From positions 14,308-34,648 of the forward strand of contig DPRM01000094.1 of assembly GCA_003537645.1 (NCBI GenBank): a stretch of 20,341 nucleotides of DNA, written 5' to 3'. A program made the position numbers and the translations under genes. This DNA comes from Prolixibacteraceae bacterium. Lineage in GTDB: Bacteria; Bacteroidota; Bacteroidia; Bacteroidales; Prolixibacteraceae. Below the pieces are notes generated by a model. It had not been told where the DNA came from and made no database searches. It saw only the letters and a list, made by a program, of their open reading frames with translations. Below are positions 1-7,269 of the stretch, piece by piece (position 1 is the stretch's first letter; every line of letters begins with the position of its first letter).

Positions 1-752
1 TTAGGATGAACAGCCCACTGATTGGGATGAGCAAAATTCCAAAGCATTTTCCCGTTTGAGGCGTCAATTCCCAAAACATGACCGGCTGTATGTGTTACCA
101 ATAATTGTCTCGCTGGAAGTTTCACCAATAAAGGTGTACAATAAGCCGACGTTTCACCCAATCCACTGCAATTCCATACAGTTTCGCCAGTCATACGGTT
201 CAAGGCCATCACATTATTTGTTTTTCCACCGGGAGTACAAAACAATTTATCACCGTCTATAAGCACCGACTCGGTATAGCCCCAGGTAATATTCGTTCCA
301 TCGAAATTGGTTAGGAAATCCTTTTCCCAAACAGGTTTGCCTGATTTAAGATCAAGGCAAGTCAGTTTTCCGTGTCCGGTTAACAAATATGCCAACTCGC
401 CAACAATTGTTGGTGTTGAGCGAGTTCCGGCGTAACTGGCATCAAACTCTTTTCCGTATTTAAATTGCTGAAGTTCCTTACCATTCTGGTCGAGTACAAA
501 CAAAACTGCCTGTCCGTCAACCATTCCGTTGATGTATATTTTGTTGTTGGCAAAAGCAGGTGATGAAAATCCCTGTCCCAATTTATCGAACGACCAAGTA
601 ATCCGGGGACCTTCGGCTGGCCATTGTGGCAAAAGTTTATCGACAGTATAAATTCCTGAAGAATTTACTCCGCGCCATTTAGTTGATTCCTGTGCATTCG
701 ACAAAAACGACAGGCATATAAAAAGAATTACAGATAACGATAATAGTTTCAT
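1..752 (-). CDS. Exported PQQ-like beta-propeller protein (C-terminus cut by window edge)
   Basis: The minus strand is open from an ATG at 750-752 to the window edge, about 250 residues without a stop, so the C-terminus is missing. Residues 1-20 (MKLLSLSVILFICLSFLSNA, then Q) form a Sec signal peptide, so the protein is exported. The mature part carries repeated PQQ-enzyme-like blades, recognisable by G-K-x-x-W motifs: GKPVWEKDF, GETVWNCSG and GKMLWNFAH, each preceded by a strand such as LTCLDLKS or VMALNRMTG. These match the PQQ-like/BamB-type propeller superfamily, which includes scaffold proteins and PQQ dehydrogenases. Nothing visible shows real PQQ binding or an enzymatic function. The upstream gap to the response regulator (753-994) shows no convincing promoter. 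The family call is firm; the role is unknown. Confidence 0.85.
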   Translation of the reverse strand, partial: MKLLSLSVILFICLSFLSNAQESTKWRGVNSSGIYTVDKLLPQWPAEGPRITWSFDKLGQGFSSPAFANNKIYINGMVDGQAVLFVLDQNGKELQQFKYGKEFDASYAGTRSTPTIVGELAYLLTGHGKLTCLDLKSGKPVWEKDFLTNFDGTNITWGYTESVLIDGDKLFCTPGGKTNNVMALNRMTGETVWNCSGLGETSAYCTPLLVKLPARQLLVTHTAGHVLGIDASNGKMLWNFAHPNQWAVHP

Positions 753-994
753 AGGTTCTACTTAATTTGTTTTGGGTAAAAGTATTAACGATCGTTCAGT
801 AAAACAACATGATACGAAATTTAATAAGGTTCTAAATAATAAGATTCATTAACAAATAAGTACAACCTGCAAAAGTTACACAAAGCTGTATAACAGTTCA
901 TTAAAAACAATCCCTATACTGAACAGGCATCGTTCAATTTAAAAGAAATTAAGGGGAACAAAATCTGGATGATCAAAAAGTACAGTCAAATCAG

Positions 995-1381
995 CTAAAA
1001 TGACTTTAAAAGCAAGGAACGTAATTTCTGTTCCTGAAAGGGTTTTTCCATAAAATCATCCATTCCGGCCAAAAGGCATTCGTCTTTCTTTTCTGAAATA
1101 ATATTGGCAGTAAGGGCGACAATGTAAACACGAGTATCTGGATTTGTTTCTTTCTCGAAAGCCCTGATTTGGCGGGTAGCTTCCAAACCATCCATTACAG
1201 GCATCTGCATATCCATAAGTATCAGATCATACTTTTTATTCCGGTACATTTCAAATGCTTCTTTTCCGTTTGAAGCGAAATCAATTGGAATACCCATTTG
1301 ACCAAAGGTAAAAAAAGCAATCCGTTGAATGATCCGGTTGTCTTCTGCAAAAAGTATTTTTAAATCTTTGGGATCGCGCAT
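995..1381 (-). CDS. Stand-alone receiver-domain response regulator (CheY-like)
   Basis: This 128-residue protein is a single receiver (REC) domain with no output domain. The acidic pocket is E13-D14 in FAEDN, the phospho-acceptor is D57 in LILMDMQMPVMDG, the switch threonine is T91 in VALTAN, and the conserved lysine is K113 in MEKPF. All catalytic positions are intact, so it should accept phosphate from a histidine kinase or an HPt protein. The MQMPVMDG and ALTAN forms are typical of receivers derived from hybrid kinases, so it may work in a phosphorelay rather than as a motility CheY. The preceding gene on the same strand (to 1536) encodes an HPt-resembling helical protein, but the 154-bp gap with its own candidate promoter suggests separate transcription. 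No kinase is visible nearby. Confidence 0.93.
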   Translation of the reverse strand: MRDPKDLKILFAEDNRIIQRIAFFTFGQMGIPIDFASNGKEAFEMYRNKKYDLILMDMQMPVMDGLEATRQIRAFEKETNPDTRVYIVALTANIISEKKDECLLAGMDDFMEKPFQEQKLRSLLLKSF

Positions 1382-1442
1382 TATTGTTCGTTTAATTCAA
1401 AATAATGGATTTCAGTCATCTGAAGATGAAATGAAGTGCCTG

Positions 1443-1474
1443 CAAATATAAGCATAATGTAAAAACATTACGAA
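1443..1474 (-). promoter_or_regulatory. Candidate promoter of the response regulator, with dyad in the spacer
   Basis: On the minus strand TATATTTG (1443-1450) matches the Bacteroidota -7 box TAnnTTTG exactly. A weak -33 match, TTCG, lies at 1471-1474 with a 20-nt spacer. The spacer is largely an inverted repeat TAATGT-AAAA-ACATTA (1455-1470), which could be an operator or chance in AT-rich DNA. The predicted leader is about 55 nt. Confidence 0.4.
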
Positions 1475-1535
1475 TAAGGCTCCATAAATTATGAAAACAA
1501 CAAAAAAGGATTTTAGTTTATGCGAAGACCGTTTT

Positions 1536-2111
1536 TTAGCAATTCGATTTTAGTGCATGAGATATTGAAATATTCGGCAGCTCCCATGTTTCAAGATCTA
1601 TGATGAACATCATTATAAAGGAGGTATAGATTTTCATGTTTTCAGATAACACCTGCTCATATTTCTGAAAAAACTTACGGAGATCGTCTTCAAAATAGAT
1701 GTTCTGCATTTCATCCAGAAATTCCCATCGTTTCTTCTCGAACCAATGTTCATCCCTCAAAAGCCTGCGATCTCCATATTTACTGTAGTAATAGGCGTAT
1801 AAATTCTTCGCTCCTTTAACAGTCATTTCTGCTTTCAGTTTCGACAATGCGCCAGAATAGCCTCGTATTAAATGCCAGTATCTGCTTAGGTTATCCGAAA
1901 ACTCAATAAGGTATTTCAATTCAGTTATGGAATCATAAAATAGGTCAATGTCACCTTTCGAGAGATAACTTTCAAGTAATTCAATTTTTTGAGTTGTATT
2001 ATGAATAAAGGTAGTAAAAAACTCATCAGCAAGCTTTTGTGCTTCTGCGTTATCACGTCCATCAAAAAATGATACTTCGTAGTATTCCCTGAATGATTTG
2101 GCTGAATTCAT
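1536..2111 (-). CDS. Unrecognised helical protein, HPt-like candidate
   Basis: I do not recognise this protein of 191 residues (from ATG 2111). It looks fully helical, with no signal peptide or membrane segment. The frame also opens at ATG 2192 (218 residues), but the extra 27 residues are I/N/K-rich and an exact -7 box (TAAATTTG, 2133-2140) lies inside them, so I prefer 2111. Two stretches resemble histidine phosphotransfer domains. One is the helix pair around KIELLESYLSKGDIDLF, where the phospho-His position would be replaced. The other is WHLIRGYSGAL (His at about residue 80), which follows the H-x-L-K/R-G-x-S-G pattern. The gene lies directly upstream of a lone receiver gene on the same strand. 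The HPt idea is inference, not established; it could equally be an unrelated conserved hypothetical. Confidence 0.7.
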   Translation of the reverse strand: MNSAKSFREYYEVSFFDGRDNAEAQKLADEFFTTFIHNTTQKIELLESYLSKGDIDLFYDSITELKYLIEFSDNLSRYWHLIRGYSGALSKLKAEMTVKGAKNLYAYYYSKYGDRRLLRDEHWFEKKRWEFLDEMQNIYFEDDLRKFFQKYEQVLSENMKIYTSFIMMFIIDLETWELPNISISHALKSNC

Positions 2112-2132
2112 CTTAAAATTGATTATTCTATT

Positions 2133-2140
2133 CAAATTTA
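2133..2140 (-). promoter_or_regulatory. Candidate -7 box ahead of the HPt-like gene
   Basis: TAAATTTG on the minus strand matches TAnnTTTG exactly and lies about 22 bp upstream of the ATG at 2111. No good -33 TTTG is found at the right distance. It mainly matters because it argues for the shorter start of the gene. Confidence 0.3.
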
Positions 2141-2240
2141 AATCAATACAAGGAATAAACCTAGAAGCAAAGGTCACCGATTTCTGAATCATGGGTTTCA
2201 GCTATCAATCAATGGGTCTGAATGATCGAATTTGAAAATA

Positions 2241-2274
2241 AAAAAAATCCAAAGCATTTAAAGCCTTGGATTTT
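2241..2274 (-). terminator. Rho-independent terminator of the ribose/nucleoside salvage cluster
   Basis: Arms AAAATCCAAAGC (2244-2255) and GCCTTGGATTTT (2263-2274) pair with one mismatch around a 7-nt loop. Read on the minus strand, the stem runs straight into a run of T residues (2241-2247). It lies 26 bp beyond the stop codon of the permease gene, at the end of the cluster. Confidence 0.82.
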
Positions 2275-2299
2275 CAAGAAAAACGAATATCTGATTAAC

Positions 2300-3295
2300 T
2301 TACATTCCGGCATAAATCAGCATCCCGATGCCGATAAAAAACAGGATAAACATGGTTACCAGCAATCCGGTTGTGCCTTTTGAACCCTTAAATTCTTTCC
2401 AGATAAATACGCCCCACAAAGCGGCAACCAAAGTTGCGCCCTGCCCCAATCCGTACGAGATCGCAAATCCAGCCTTTCCGGCGGCAATTATGCTGAAAGT
2501 CATCCCAATACACCAGATCATTCCACCCAAAATGCCGGTAAAATGTTCTTTCAGGCTTCCGGCGAAATATTGCGAATAAGTTACCGGAACACCTTCGAAA
2601 GGCTTTTTCATGAGAATGGTATTGAACACAAAGTTACTGATCAGAATTCCGACTGAAAAGATAAATACTGCGGTGTAAGGAGTTAGGAAACCTGCTTCGG
2701 GAGTTTCGAAACTGGTAATCATCGAACTGGCCACAAAACGATAGAACAGGGCCATCATAACACCACCAATTACCGACAATACAATTCCTTTTGTGGGCAC
2801 TTTCTGCGATTGTACCGATTTCTTTTTATAAGCTACGGCATCGAGCAAAATTGCCAATGTAATCACGATTACGCCGGCAAATAGCCATATTGCATTTCCC
2901 TGCGGACTGGCTATATAATTTACCAAAACGCCCAACACCAGCGCGATACCAATACCGACCGGAAAAGCCACCGACATTCCGGCAATGGCAATGGCGGCAG
3001 CAATCAGGATATTGGCCGCATTGAAAATGATTCCGCCCAGCAATGCATTGCCGATGTTTTTCATTTCAGCCTGACTAATATCCTCCAGAAAACTTCGTCC
3101 AAGTTCTCCAGAACTTCCGAGCGTAAAAGAGAAGAGCAAAGACATCAGGAGGATTCCGATCACATAATCCCAGTAAAACAGCTCGAAACGCCACGATTTT
3201 TGGGCAAGCTTTTGGGTGTTTGCCCACGAACCCCAGCACAACATGGTTACAAAACAAAGAACGACTGCAAGGAAATATGAATTGACGATATACAT
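2300..3295 (-). CDS. Inner-membrane sugar/nucleoside permease (GRP/ureide-permease-like, RusT-type)
   Basis: This 331-residue protein consists of about ten hydrophobic segments with short loops, the pattern of the drug/metabolite transporter superfamily. The N-terminus contains CWGSWANTQKL (residues 20-30) followed by WRFELFYWDYVIG, a signature I associate with Bacteroidota proteins annotated as GRP-family sugar transporters and related to plant ureide permeases and RhaT. The segment AGMSVAFPVGIGIALVLG is also typical. It is the last gene of a cluster with ribokinase, ADP-ribosylglycohydrolase and nucleoside hydrolase, so ribose or a nucleoside is the likely substrate. This is inferred from context and from the analogous permease of the Bacteroides rus loci. 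The 123-bp gap to the nucleoside hydrolase holds a structured repeat, and a terminator follows the stop. Confidence 0.88.
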   Translation of the reverse strand: MYIVNSYFLAVVLCFVTMLCWGSWANTQKLAQKSWRFELFYWDYVIGILLMSLLFSFTLGSSGELGRSFLEDISQAEMKNIGNALLGGIIFNAANILIAAAIAIAGMSVAFPVGIGIALVLGVLVNYIASPQGNAIWLFAGVIVITLAILLDAVAYKKKSVQSQKVPTKGIVLSVIGGVMMALFYRFVASSMITSFETPEAGFLTPYTAVFIFSVGILISNFVFNTILMKKPFEGVPVTYSQYFAGSLKEHFTGILGGMIWCIGMTFSIIAAGKAGFAISYGLGQGATLVAALWGVFIWKEFKGSKGTTGLLVTMFILFFIGIGMLIYAGM

Positions 3296-3343
3296 GGTTG
3301 ATGGTTTAAATGGTTAATATTCTGTTGCATTTTTACTTTTTTG

Positions 3344-3402
3344 ACTCACCCCGAGCTCGGGGAGAGAGGGGGAAAGACACCGTAAGGTAGCTTGGGGTGA
3401 GT
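3344..3402. repeat. Structured GC-rich inverted-repeat element, copy 1
   Basis: A 59-bp element stands out in AT-rich intergenic DNA. Outer arms ACTCACCCCGAGCT (3344-3357) and AGCTTGGGGTGAGT (3389-3402) are complementary with one G-T type mismatch. Nested inside is the perfect 14-bp palindrome CCCCGAGCTCGGGG (3349-3362), then GAGAGAGGGGGAA, then a mini-hairpin ACC-GTAA-GGT (3379-3388). It lies between the permease and nucleoside hydrolase genes. Copy 2 at 6050-6132 has the same plan. It is probably a REP- or MITE-like dispersed element; mobility is not shown. Confidence 0.75.
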
Positions 3403-3418
3403 TAGTAAAAATAGCTTC

Positions 3419-4405
3419 TTATTTAGCTTTTGGTTCAAACATCATCAAATCGTCCAAAATATCGGCGATTTTCTGATACGTATATTTGTGTACAAGGAAT
3501 GAATGGTTCGAGTTTTTATCTGCATTCCACGAGTTTGAACCATTTTCGTTGCAAACGAATGTTCCGTTTCCGATCACATAAAAGTAGTTTTCAGGATTTC
3601 GCACTGCACACAGAACAGCGGTGTGATCCCACGAATTACGGTTGACCGACTTTTTGTTTTCGTAGTTCGACAAACAATATTCGTAAGCCCACTGAACCGG
3701 ACTGCCTTTGGTGCCTTTTGTGGCCACTTCGTTGCCAGTCATAATTTTCATCCCAATTTCAACTCCGCTAAAAAGAATTGGTGTTGGCCAGTTTTGGAAC
3801 ACGTAATACGATGCTGCGGCATGTTGGTTGACATTAAACTCACTTCCTTCGGGAAATGCCCCCGCCATTGCTACCCAGTTCTTTACTTTTTTAGCCACCA
3901 GTTCTTTTCCTGAAAGTTTGCTGAACTGATCGGGGCCCGATTTCAGCAAATCGGCCAGGTTGGAAATAAAACCAACCGTAACAATCACCACACTTTTATC
4001 AGGCTGGGCTGCTAATACTTTCCGGTAAACTTCGGTTGCCGAAGGATAATCGGCATTGGTTTTCAGCTTTGGCAAGTATTTCACAACCAGCGAATCGTTC
4101 CAGTGATTTGGGCAGGAAAATTTGGGCGCATCCGGCCCTGGAACACCGATCGGAATATTGGGTTTCTGAAAATAGCGGTTAAAAACCTCGATGGTTGGTG
4201 CAATATACGGATAGCCATCGCTGGCCATCGTTGCCAGAATTTCGCACTCGCCTTTGGCCGCCAGCGCATGAAGGATTGTAATCGCTCCAACGTCATCGTA
4301 ATCGGGCCCCATATCGGTATCAAAAATAATTTTGACGGGCTGCGCCGACCAACTTAGACTTGAAATCAGCAACAGATTTAGCAAAATAAAAAGTAGTCGT
4401 TTCAT
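3419..4405 (-). CDS. Exported nucleoside hydrolase (IUNH family)
   Basis: This 328-residue protein would hydrolyse the N-glycosidic bond of nucleosides to release base and ribose. Residues 1-21 (MKRLLFILLNLLLISSLSWSA) form a signal peptide, placing it in the periplasm or outside. Immediately after comes the calcium-binding signature DTDMGPDYDD (residues 29-38), the form DTDxGxDxDD seen in secreted relatives, rather than DTDPGxDDA of cytosolic IunH. Other family-like stretches are VTVGFISNLADLL, KNWVAMAGAF and the SWDHTAVL segment near the C-terminal catalytic His. It begins 19 bp after the ADP-ribosylglycohydrolase stop codon, which indicates co-transcription. It probably supplies free ribose to the downstream permease and to the ribokinase of the cluster. 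Substrate preference cannot be read from the sequence. Confidence 0.9.
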   Translation of the reverse strand: MKRLLFILLNLLLISSLSWSAQPVKIIFDTDMGPDYDDVGAITILHALAAKGECEILATMASDGYPYIAPTIEVFNRYFQKPNIPIGVPGPDAPKFSCPNHWNDSLVVKYLPKLKTNADYPSATEVYRKVLAAQPDKSVVIVTVGFISNLADLLKSGPDQFSKLSGKELVAKKVKNWVAMAGAFPEGSEFNVNQHAAASYYVFQNWPTPILFSGVEIGMKIMTGNEVATKGTKGSPVQWAYEYCLSNYENKKSVNRNSWDHTAVLCAVRNPENYFYVIGNGTFVCNENGSNSWNADKNSNHSFLVHKYTYQKIADILDDLMMFEPKAK

Positions 4406-4424
4406 AGGTTAAAATTGGTTTAGG

Positions 4425-5987
4425 TTAGTTTGTTTTCCACGCATTCACAGGTTTCACAGAGCTATAAACCAGCAAATTATCAACTCGCACCTGATAGCCT
4501 TCCTGCGGGTTCAGCAACTTCAGTTTTACCTGATGTTTTCCTTCCGGAAGTTCGTATTTCCAGGCAACTTCGTGCCTACGGGTTGTAAAAGAGGTCGGCA
4601 TTTTTATTTGTTCTAACTTCTGTCCGTCAACGTACACTTCAAATTCAAGCACACCTTCAGGCAAATCCTTGTTTAGCTTTTGTGCATTTCCGGTTAAAAC
4701 AAATCCGTTCCCATCGAACTCCAATTCAAATTCAGGATTGATACTATTCAACTGCTTACCTGCATGATTTCGCTCAATCGGGAAATGGCCTTCAAAACAA
4801 ACTTCCAGTTTTGCAGGTACAATTTGTTGAAACGGGATTTCGATGGCATCACCGTTTATTTTTGCCCCGTTCTTTTCCAGAACTGCAATGGCATGTTTAT
4901 AGCCCAATTCGTAAACATCGTTCAGCGACATGGTGGTATATTTAAAGTCCATATCTTCCACCGGATATACAGGTGATCTCCAAAATTCAGGAATGGCGCT
5001 GTAACCCAGCATGGTTCCTAATATTCCGCCAGCGCTTGCCGGGTTGCAATCTGAATCCTGCCCACAACGGGTGCTGATTTCCATTGTTTTACCAAAATCG
5101 CCTTCGCCATACAGCAGGCCAATGATGATGTAAGCTGCATTGATTTTCGCATCAATGTTAAAGCTGTTGAAAACGCCATCCGGGCATCCTTTGTCCGACG
5201 ACCATTTTCGTTCGCACTCGAACCAGTTTCTTTTCCAATCGTTCGGGAACTCTTTCTTCCAGCGAATTACGTCGCTCATACATTGGTAAAATTCAGATTC
5301 CGCCGGAATAGATTTCAAGGCTTCGGTAATAATGTAATTGATGTCGCTGGAAACAAACGCCAGCGAGTACATGGCCGCGACATAAACGCCACCATACCAA
5401 CCATCGCCATAATTCATAATGTGCCCGATTTTATCGCAAATTTCTGTTGAAGTGTTCACCATTCCGGGCGACATCAACCCCGCAAAGTCGGCTTCAATCT
5501 GGAAATCAATATCATCGGCATGAGGATTATTCAGCCAATGACCTGATTGCGGTGGAGCAATTCCATTCAGCACATTGTACCGGGCTGCCTGATTGGCGTG
5601 CCAAAGCATATATTCGGCATTGGCAAAGGCATTGGCATGTGAGCTCGCCGGAGCGTCGAGTCCTTCTTTTTCGAACACATCCACAAAAGTCAGGTCCATG
5701 TAAACATCGTCGTACAAACCGGGGGAATTCTCGTAATACCACTTGCAACGATCGTTGCCCCAGGGAATCGGCTGATAATCCTGAATCATGGTTCCCTTAA
5801 ACTGAAATTCGGTTGGGCCGCCAAATGTGCAGCCAATAACCTGACCAGCCCAGCCTCCTTTAATTTTATCTTTCAGTATTTCAGTGGTGAGGTTGGTTTT
5901 AACAGGCGATGAGGATTGTTTTTTGTTACACGATGTAGTTGCCGCAAAAACAACAAGTATCAGAAGCAGGAATAATTTAGTTTTCAT
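4425..5987 (-). CDS. Lipoprotein ADP-ribosylglycohydrolase with C-terminal beta domain
   Basis: The protein has 520 residues from the ATG at 5987. I chose that start because it yields a proper lipoprotein signal, MKTKLFLLLILVVFAATTSC with the lipobox cysteine at 20; the longer frame to 6065 begins inside a repeat element. Residues about 35-370 are the ADP-ribosylglycohydrolase fold (ADP_ribosyl_GH/DraG family). They include GGWAGQVIGCTFGG (44 on), the acidic YDDVYMDLTF (about 92-101), HADDIDFQIEAD and the metal-site motif GQDSDCNPASAGG (about 309-321). Residues about 387-520 form a beta-rich domain ending in EGYQVRVDNLLVY, perhaps for carbohydrate binding. Known family members hydrolyse ADP-ribose or related N-glycosidic linkages. 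Lipid anchoring implies action on imported or extracellular substrates, not on cytosolic DraG-type targets. It is encoded between ribokinase and nucleoside hydrolase. Confidence 0.9.
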   Translation of the reverse strand: MKTKLFLLLILVVFAATTSCNKKQSSSPVKTNLTTEILKDKIKGGWAGQVIGCTFGGPTEFQFKGTMIQDYQPIPWGNDRCKWYYENSPGLYDDVYMDLTFVDVFEKEGLDAPASSHANAFANAEYMLWHANQAARYNVLNGIAPPQSGHWLNNPHADDIDFQIEADFAGLMSPGMVNTSTEICDKIGHIMNYGDGWYGGVYVAAMYSLAFVSSDINYIITEALKSIPAESEFYQCMSDVIRWKKEFPNDWKRNWFECERKWSSDKGCPDGVFNSFNIDAKINAAYIIIGLLYGEGDFGKTMEISTRCGQDSDCNPASAGGILGTMLGYSAIPEFWRSPVYPVEDMDFKYTTMSLNDVYELGYKHAIAVLEKNGAKINGDAIEIPFQQIVPAKLEVCFEGHFPIERNHAGKQLNSINPEFELEFDGNGFVLTGNAQKLNKDLPEGVLEFEVYVDGQKLEQIKMPTSFTTRRHEVAWKYELPEGKHQVKLKLLNPQEGYQVRVDNLLVYSSVKPVNAWKTN

Positions 5988-6049
5988 TGGATTAGGTTTA
6001 AGGTTCAAGAGTGAATTAATTATGATTCTTTCAATGTACAAATATTTTG

Positions 6050-6132
6050 ACTCATCCCCTGGCATCTGCGATGCTTTTCCCTTCTCTTTTAAAAGAGAAG
6101 GGGGAAGGCCGCTTGCGGACTTCGGGGTGAGT
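6050..6132. repeat. Structured GC-rich inverted-repeat element, copy 2
   Basis: This 83-bp element lies between the ribokinase and ADP-ribosylglycohydrolase genes. Outer arms are ACTCATCCCC (6050-6059) and GGGGTGAGT (6124-6132), complementary except for one extra base. Inside is a perfect 24-bp palindrome, CCCTTCTCTTTT / AAAAGAGAAGGG (6079-6102), then a second mini-hairpin CCG-CTTG-CGG (6109-6118). Copy 1 at 3344-3402 shares the outer arms, the AGGGGGAA block and the position of the mini-hairpin, while the paired bases differ. Confidence 0.75.
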
Positions 6133-6158
6133 GAGTTATAAATTGTATCATTTACGAT

Positions 6159-7067
6159 TTAATTTGCTATTTCTTTCCGGTACGGTACCGATGCCTGCGC
6201 CCCAATCCGTGTGACCGAAATCGCCGCTGCCTTATTGGCAAAAGTTATCGATTCCTGAATGGTTTTCCCTTCCGAAAGCGCCACCACCAGTGCGCCATTG
6301 AAGGTGTCGCCAGCGGCTGTGGTATCAACAGCCTCCACTTTAGGAGCCGGAATAATTTCCGAACTTCCATTGACAAACAAAAATGCACCGGCGGCTCCCA
6401 TCGTGATAATCACCACTTCTACGCCTTTTTCATGCAATTGAGTTGCAGCTTTCAGTGCCGATTGCTGATCGGTTACTTTTATGCCGGTCAGCAATTCGGC
6501 TTCCGTTTCGTTGGGGGTAATAATGTAAAGATTTTTAAGCAATTCGTCGGGTAATTGGGCAGCCGGAGCAGGATTCAGAACTACCTTTTTATGCTTTTGA
6601 GTGGCCATTCGGGCAATGTGTTCAACCGTAGGGATAGGAATTTCGAGCTGCATCAGCACAAATTCCGATTCATCAAGTTCGGTCAAAGATTTGTCAAAGT
6701 CAGCCGGGTTCAAGGTTCCATTCGAACCTGGCGCCACAACAATCGAGTTTTCGCCTTTGCGGTCAACGGTAATCATAGCCACACCGCTTGGATTTTCAGG
6801 ATCCACCGCCACAAAATCGACATTGATCCCTTCGTCTTCCAGTTGCTGGACAGCCTGCTTCCCAAAAATATCGTCGCCAATTTTGCCGACAAAGGTGACC
6901 AATCCGCCCAAACGAACTGCGGCAACAGCCTGATTAGCGCCTTTTCCACCGGCATTCATCAAAAAACGACCACCTAAAATGGTTTCGCCCGGAGCAGGGA
7001 AATTGTTGGTTTTGATCACCATGTCGGTATTTGAGCTACCAACTACAAGTATTTTTTTAGGTTGCAT
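6159..7067 (-). CDS. rbsK: Ribokinase
   Basis: This 302-residue cytosolic PfkB-family kinase phosphorylates ribose to ribose-5-phosphate, feeding the pentose phosphate pathway. Visible family marks are GSSNTDMV (10-17), the first PfkB signature with NAGGKGANQA (38-47), the substrate lid, the NETEAELLTG segment (186-195) and the second signature DTTAAGDTFNGAL (248-260), whose D254 is the catalytic base. Length agrees with E. coli RbsK. It is the first gene of the salvage cluster and sits behind a palindrome and candidate promoter just upstream of its ATG. The 171-bp gap to the next gene contains the structured repeat copy 2. Enzyme class is certain; ribose is preferred over other sugars because of the DTTAAGD and NAGGKGANQA forms and the neighbouring ribose-releasing hydrolases. 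Confidence 0.95.
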   Translation of the reverse strand: MQPKKILVVGSSNTDMVIKTNNFPAPGETILGGRFLMNAGGKGANQAVAAVRLGGLVTFVGKIGDDIFGKQAVQQLEDEGINVDFVAVDPENPSGVAMITVDRKGENSIVVAPGSNGTLNPADFDKSLTELDESEFVLMQLEIPIPTVEHIARMATQKHKKVVLNPAPAAQLPDELLKNLYIITPNETEAELLTGIKVTDQQSALKAATQLHEKGVEVVIITMGAAGAFLFVNGSSEIIPAPKVEAVDTTAAGDTFNGALVVALSEGKTIQESITFANKAAAISVTRIGAQASVPYRKEIAN

Positions 7068-7075
7068 AGGATTTT

Positions 7076-7091
7076 AGTTTGTACAAACTTA
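7076..7091 (-). promoter_or_regulatory. Palindromic operator candidate overlapping a -7 box upstream of rbsK
   Basis: AGTTTGTACAAACT (7076-7089) is a perfect 14-bp palindrome whose near end is 9 bp from the rbsK ATG. On the minus strand it overlaps TAAGTTTG (7084-7091), an exact TAnnTTTG box. A repressor bound here would cover the promoter of the salvage cluster. No good -33 box was found at standard spacing, and the implied leader would be only about 10 nt, so the operator reading is firmer than the promoter reading. Confidence 0.45.
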
Positions 7092-7269
7092 ATTGATTGT
7101 ATTCAAGGAATTGAACCGATATTCGTCAAAATTGATATTTTCAAAATCAAAATATAGAATTCAACAGTACTTTATCATTCTAATTTACTGCTATATACAA
7201 ATCACATATTTTCAGTAATATTTACATTTTTAACGCTAATTTAGTCACTGTACTTTCTAAAACATTTGT

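Noticed and set aside
787..796. Palindrome AACGATCGTT upstream of the PQQ-like gene
   Set aside because: Only 10 bp long, with no promoter boxes nearby; it can easily arise by chance.
5988..6065. N-terminal extension of the ADP-ribosylglycohydrolase by 26 residues
   Set aside because: It would start inside the structured repeat, has no ribosome site, and would bury an obvious lipoprotein signal peptide that begins at the ATG at 5987.
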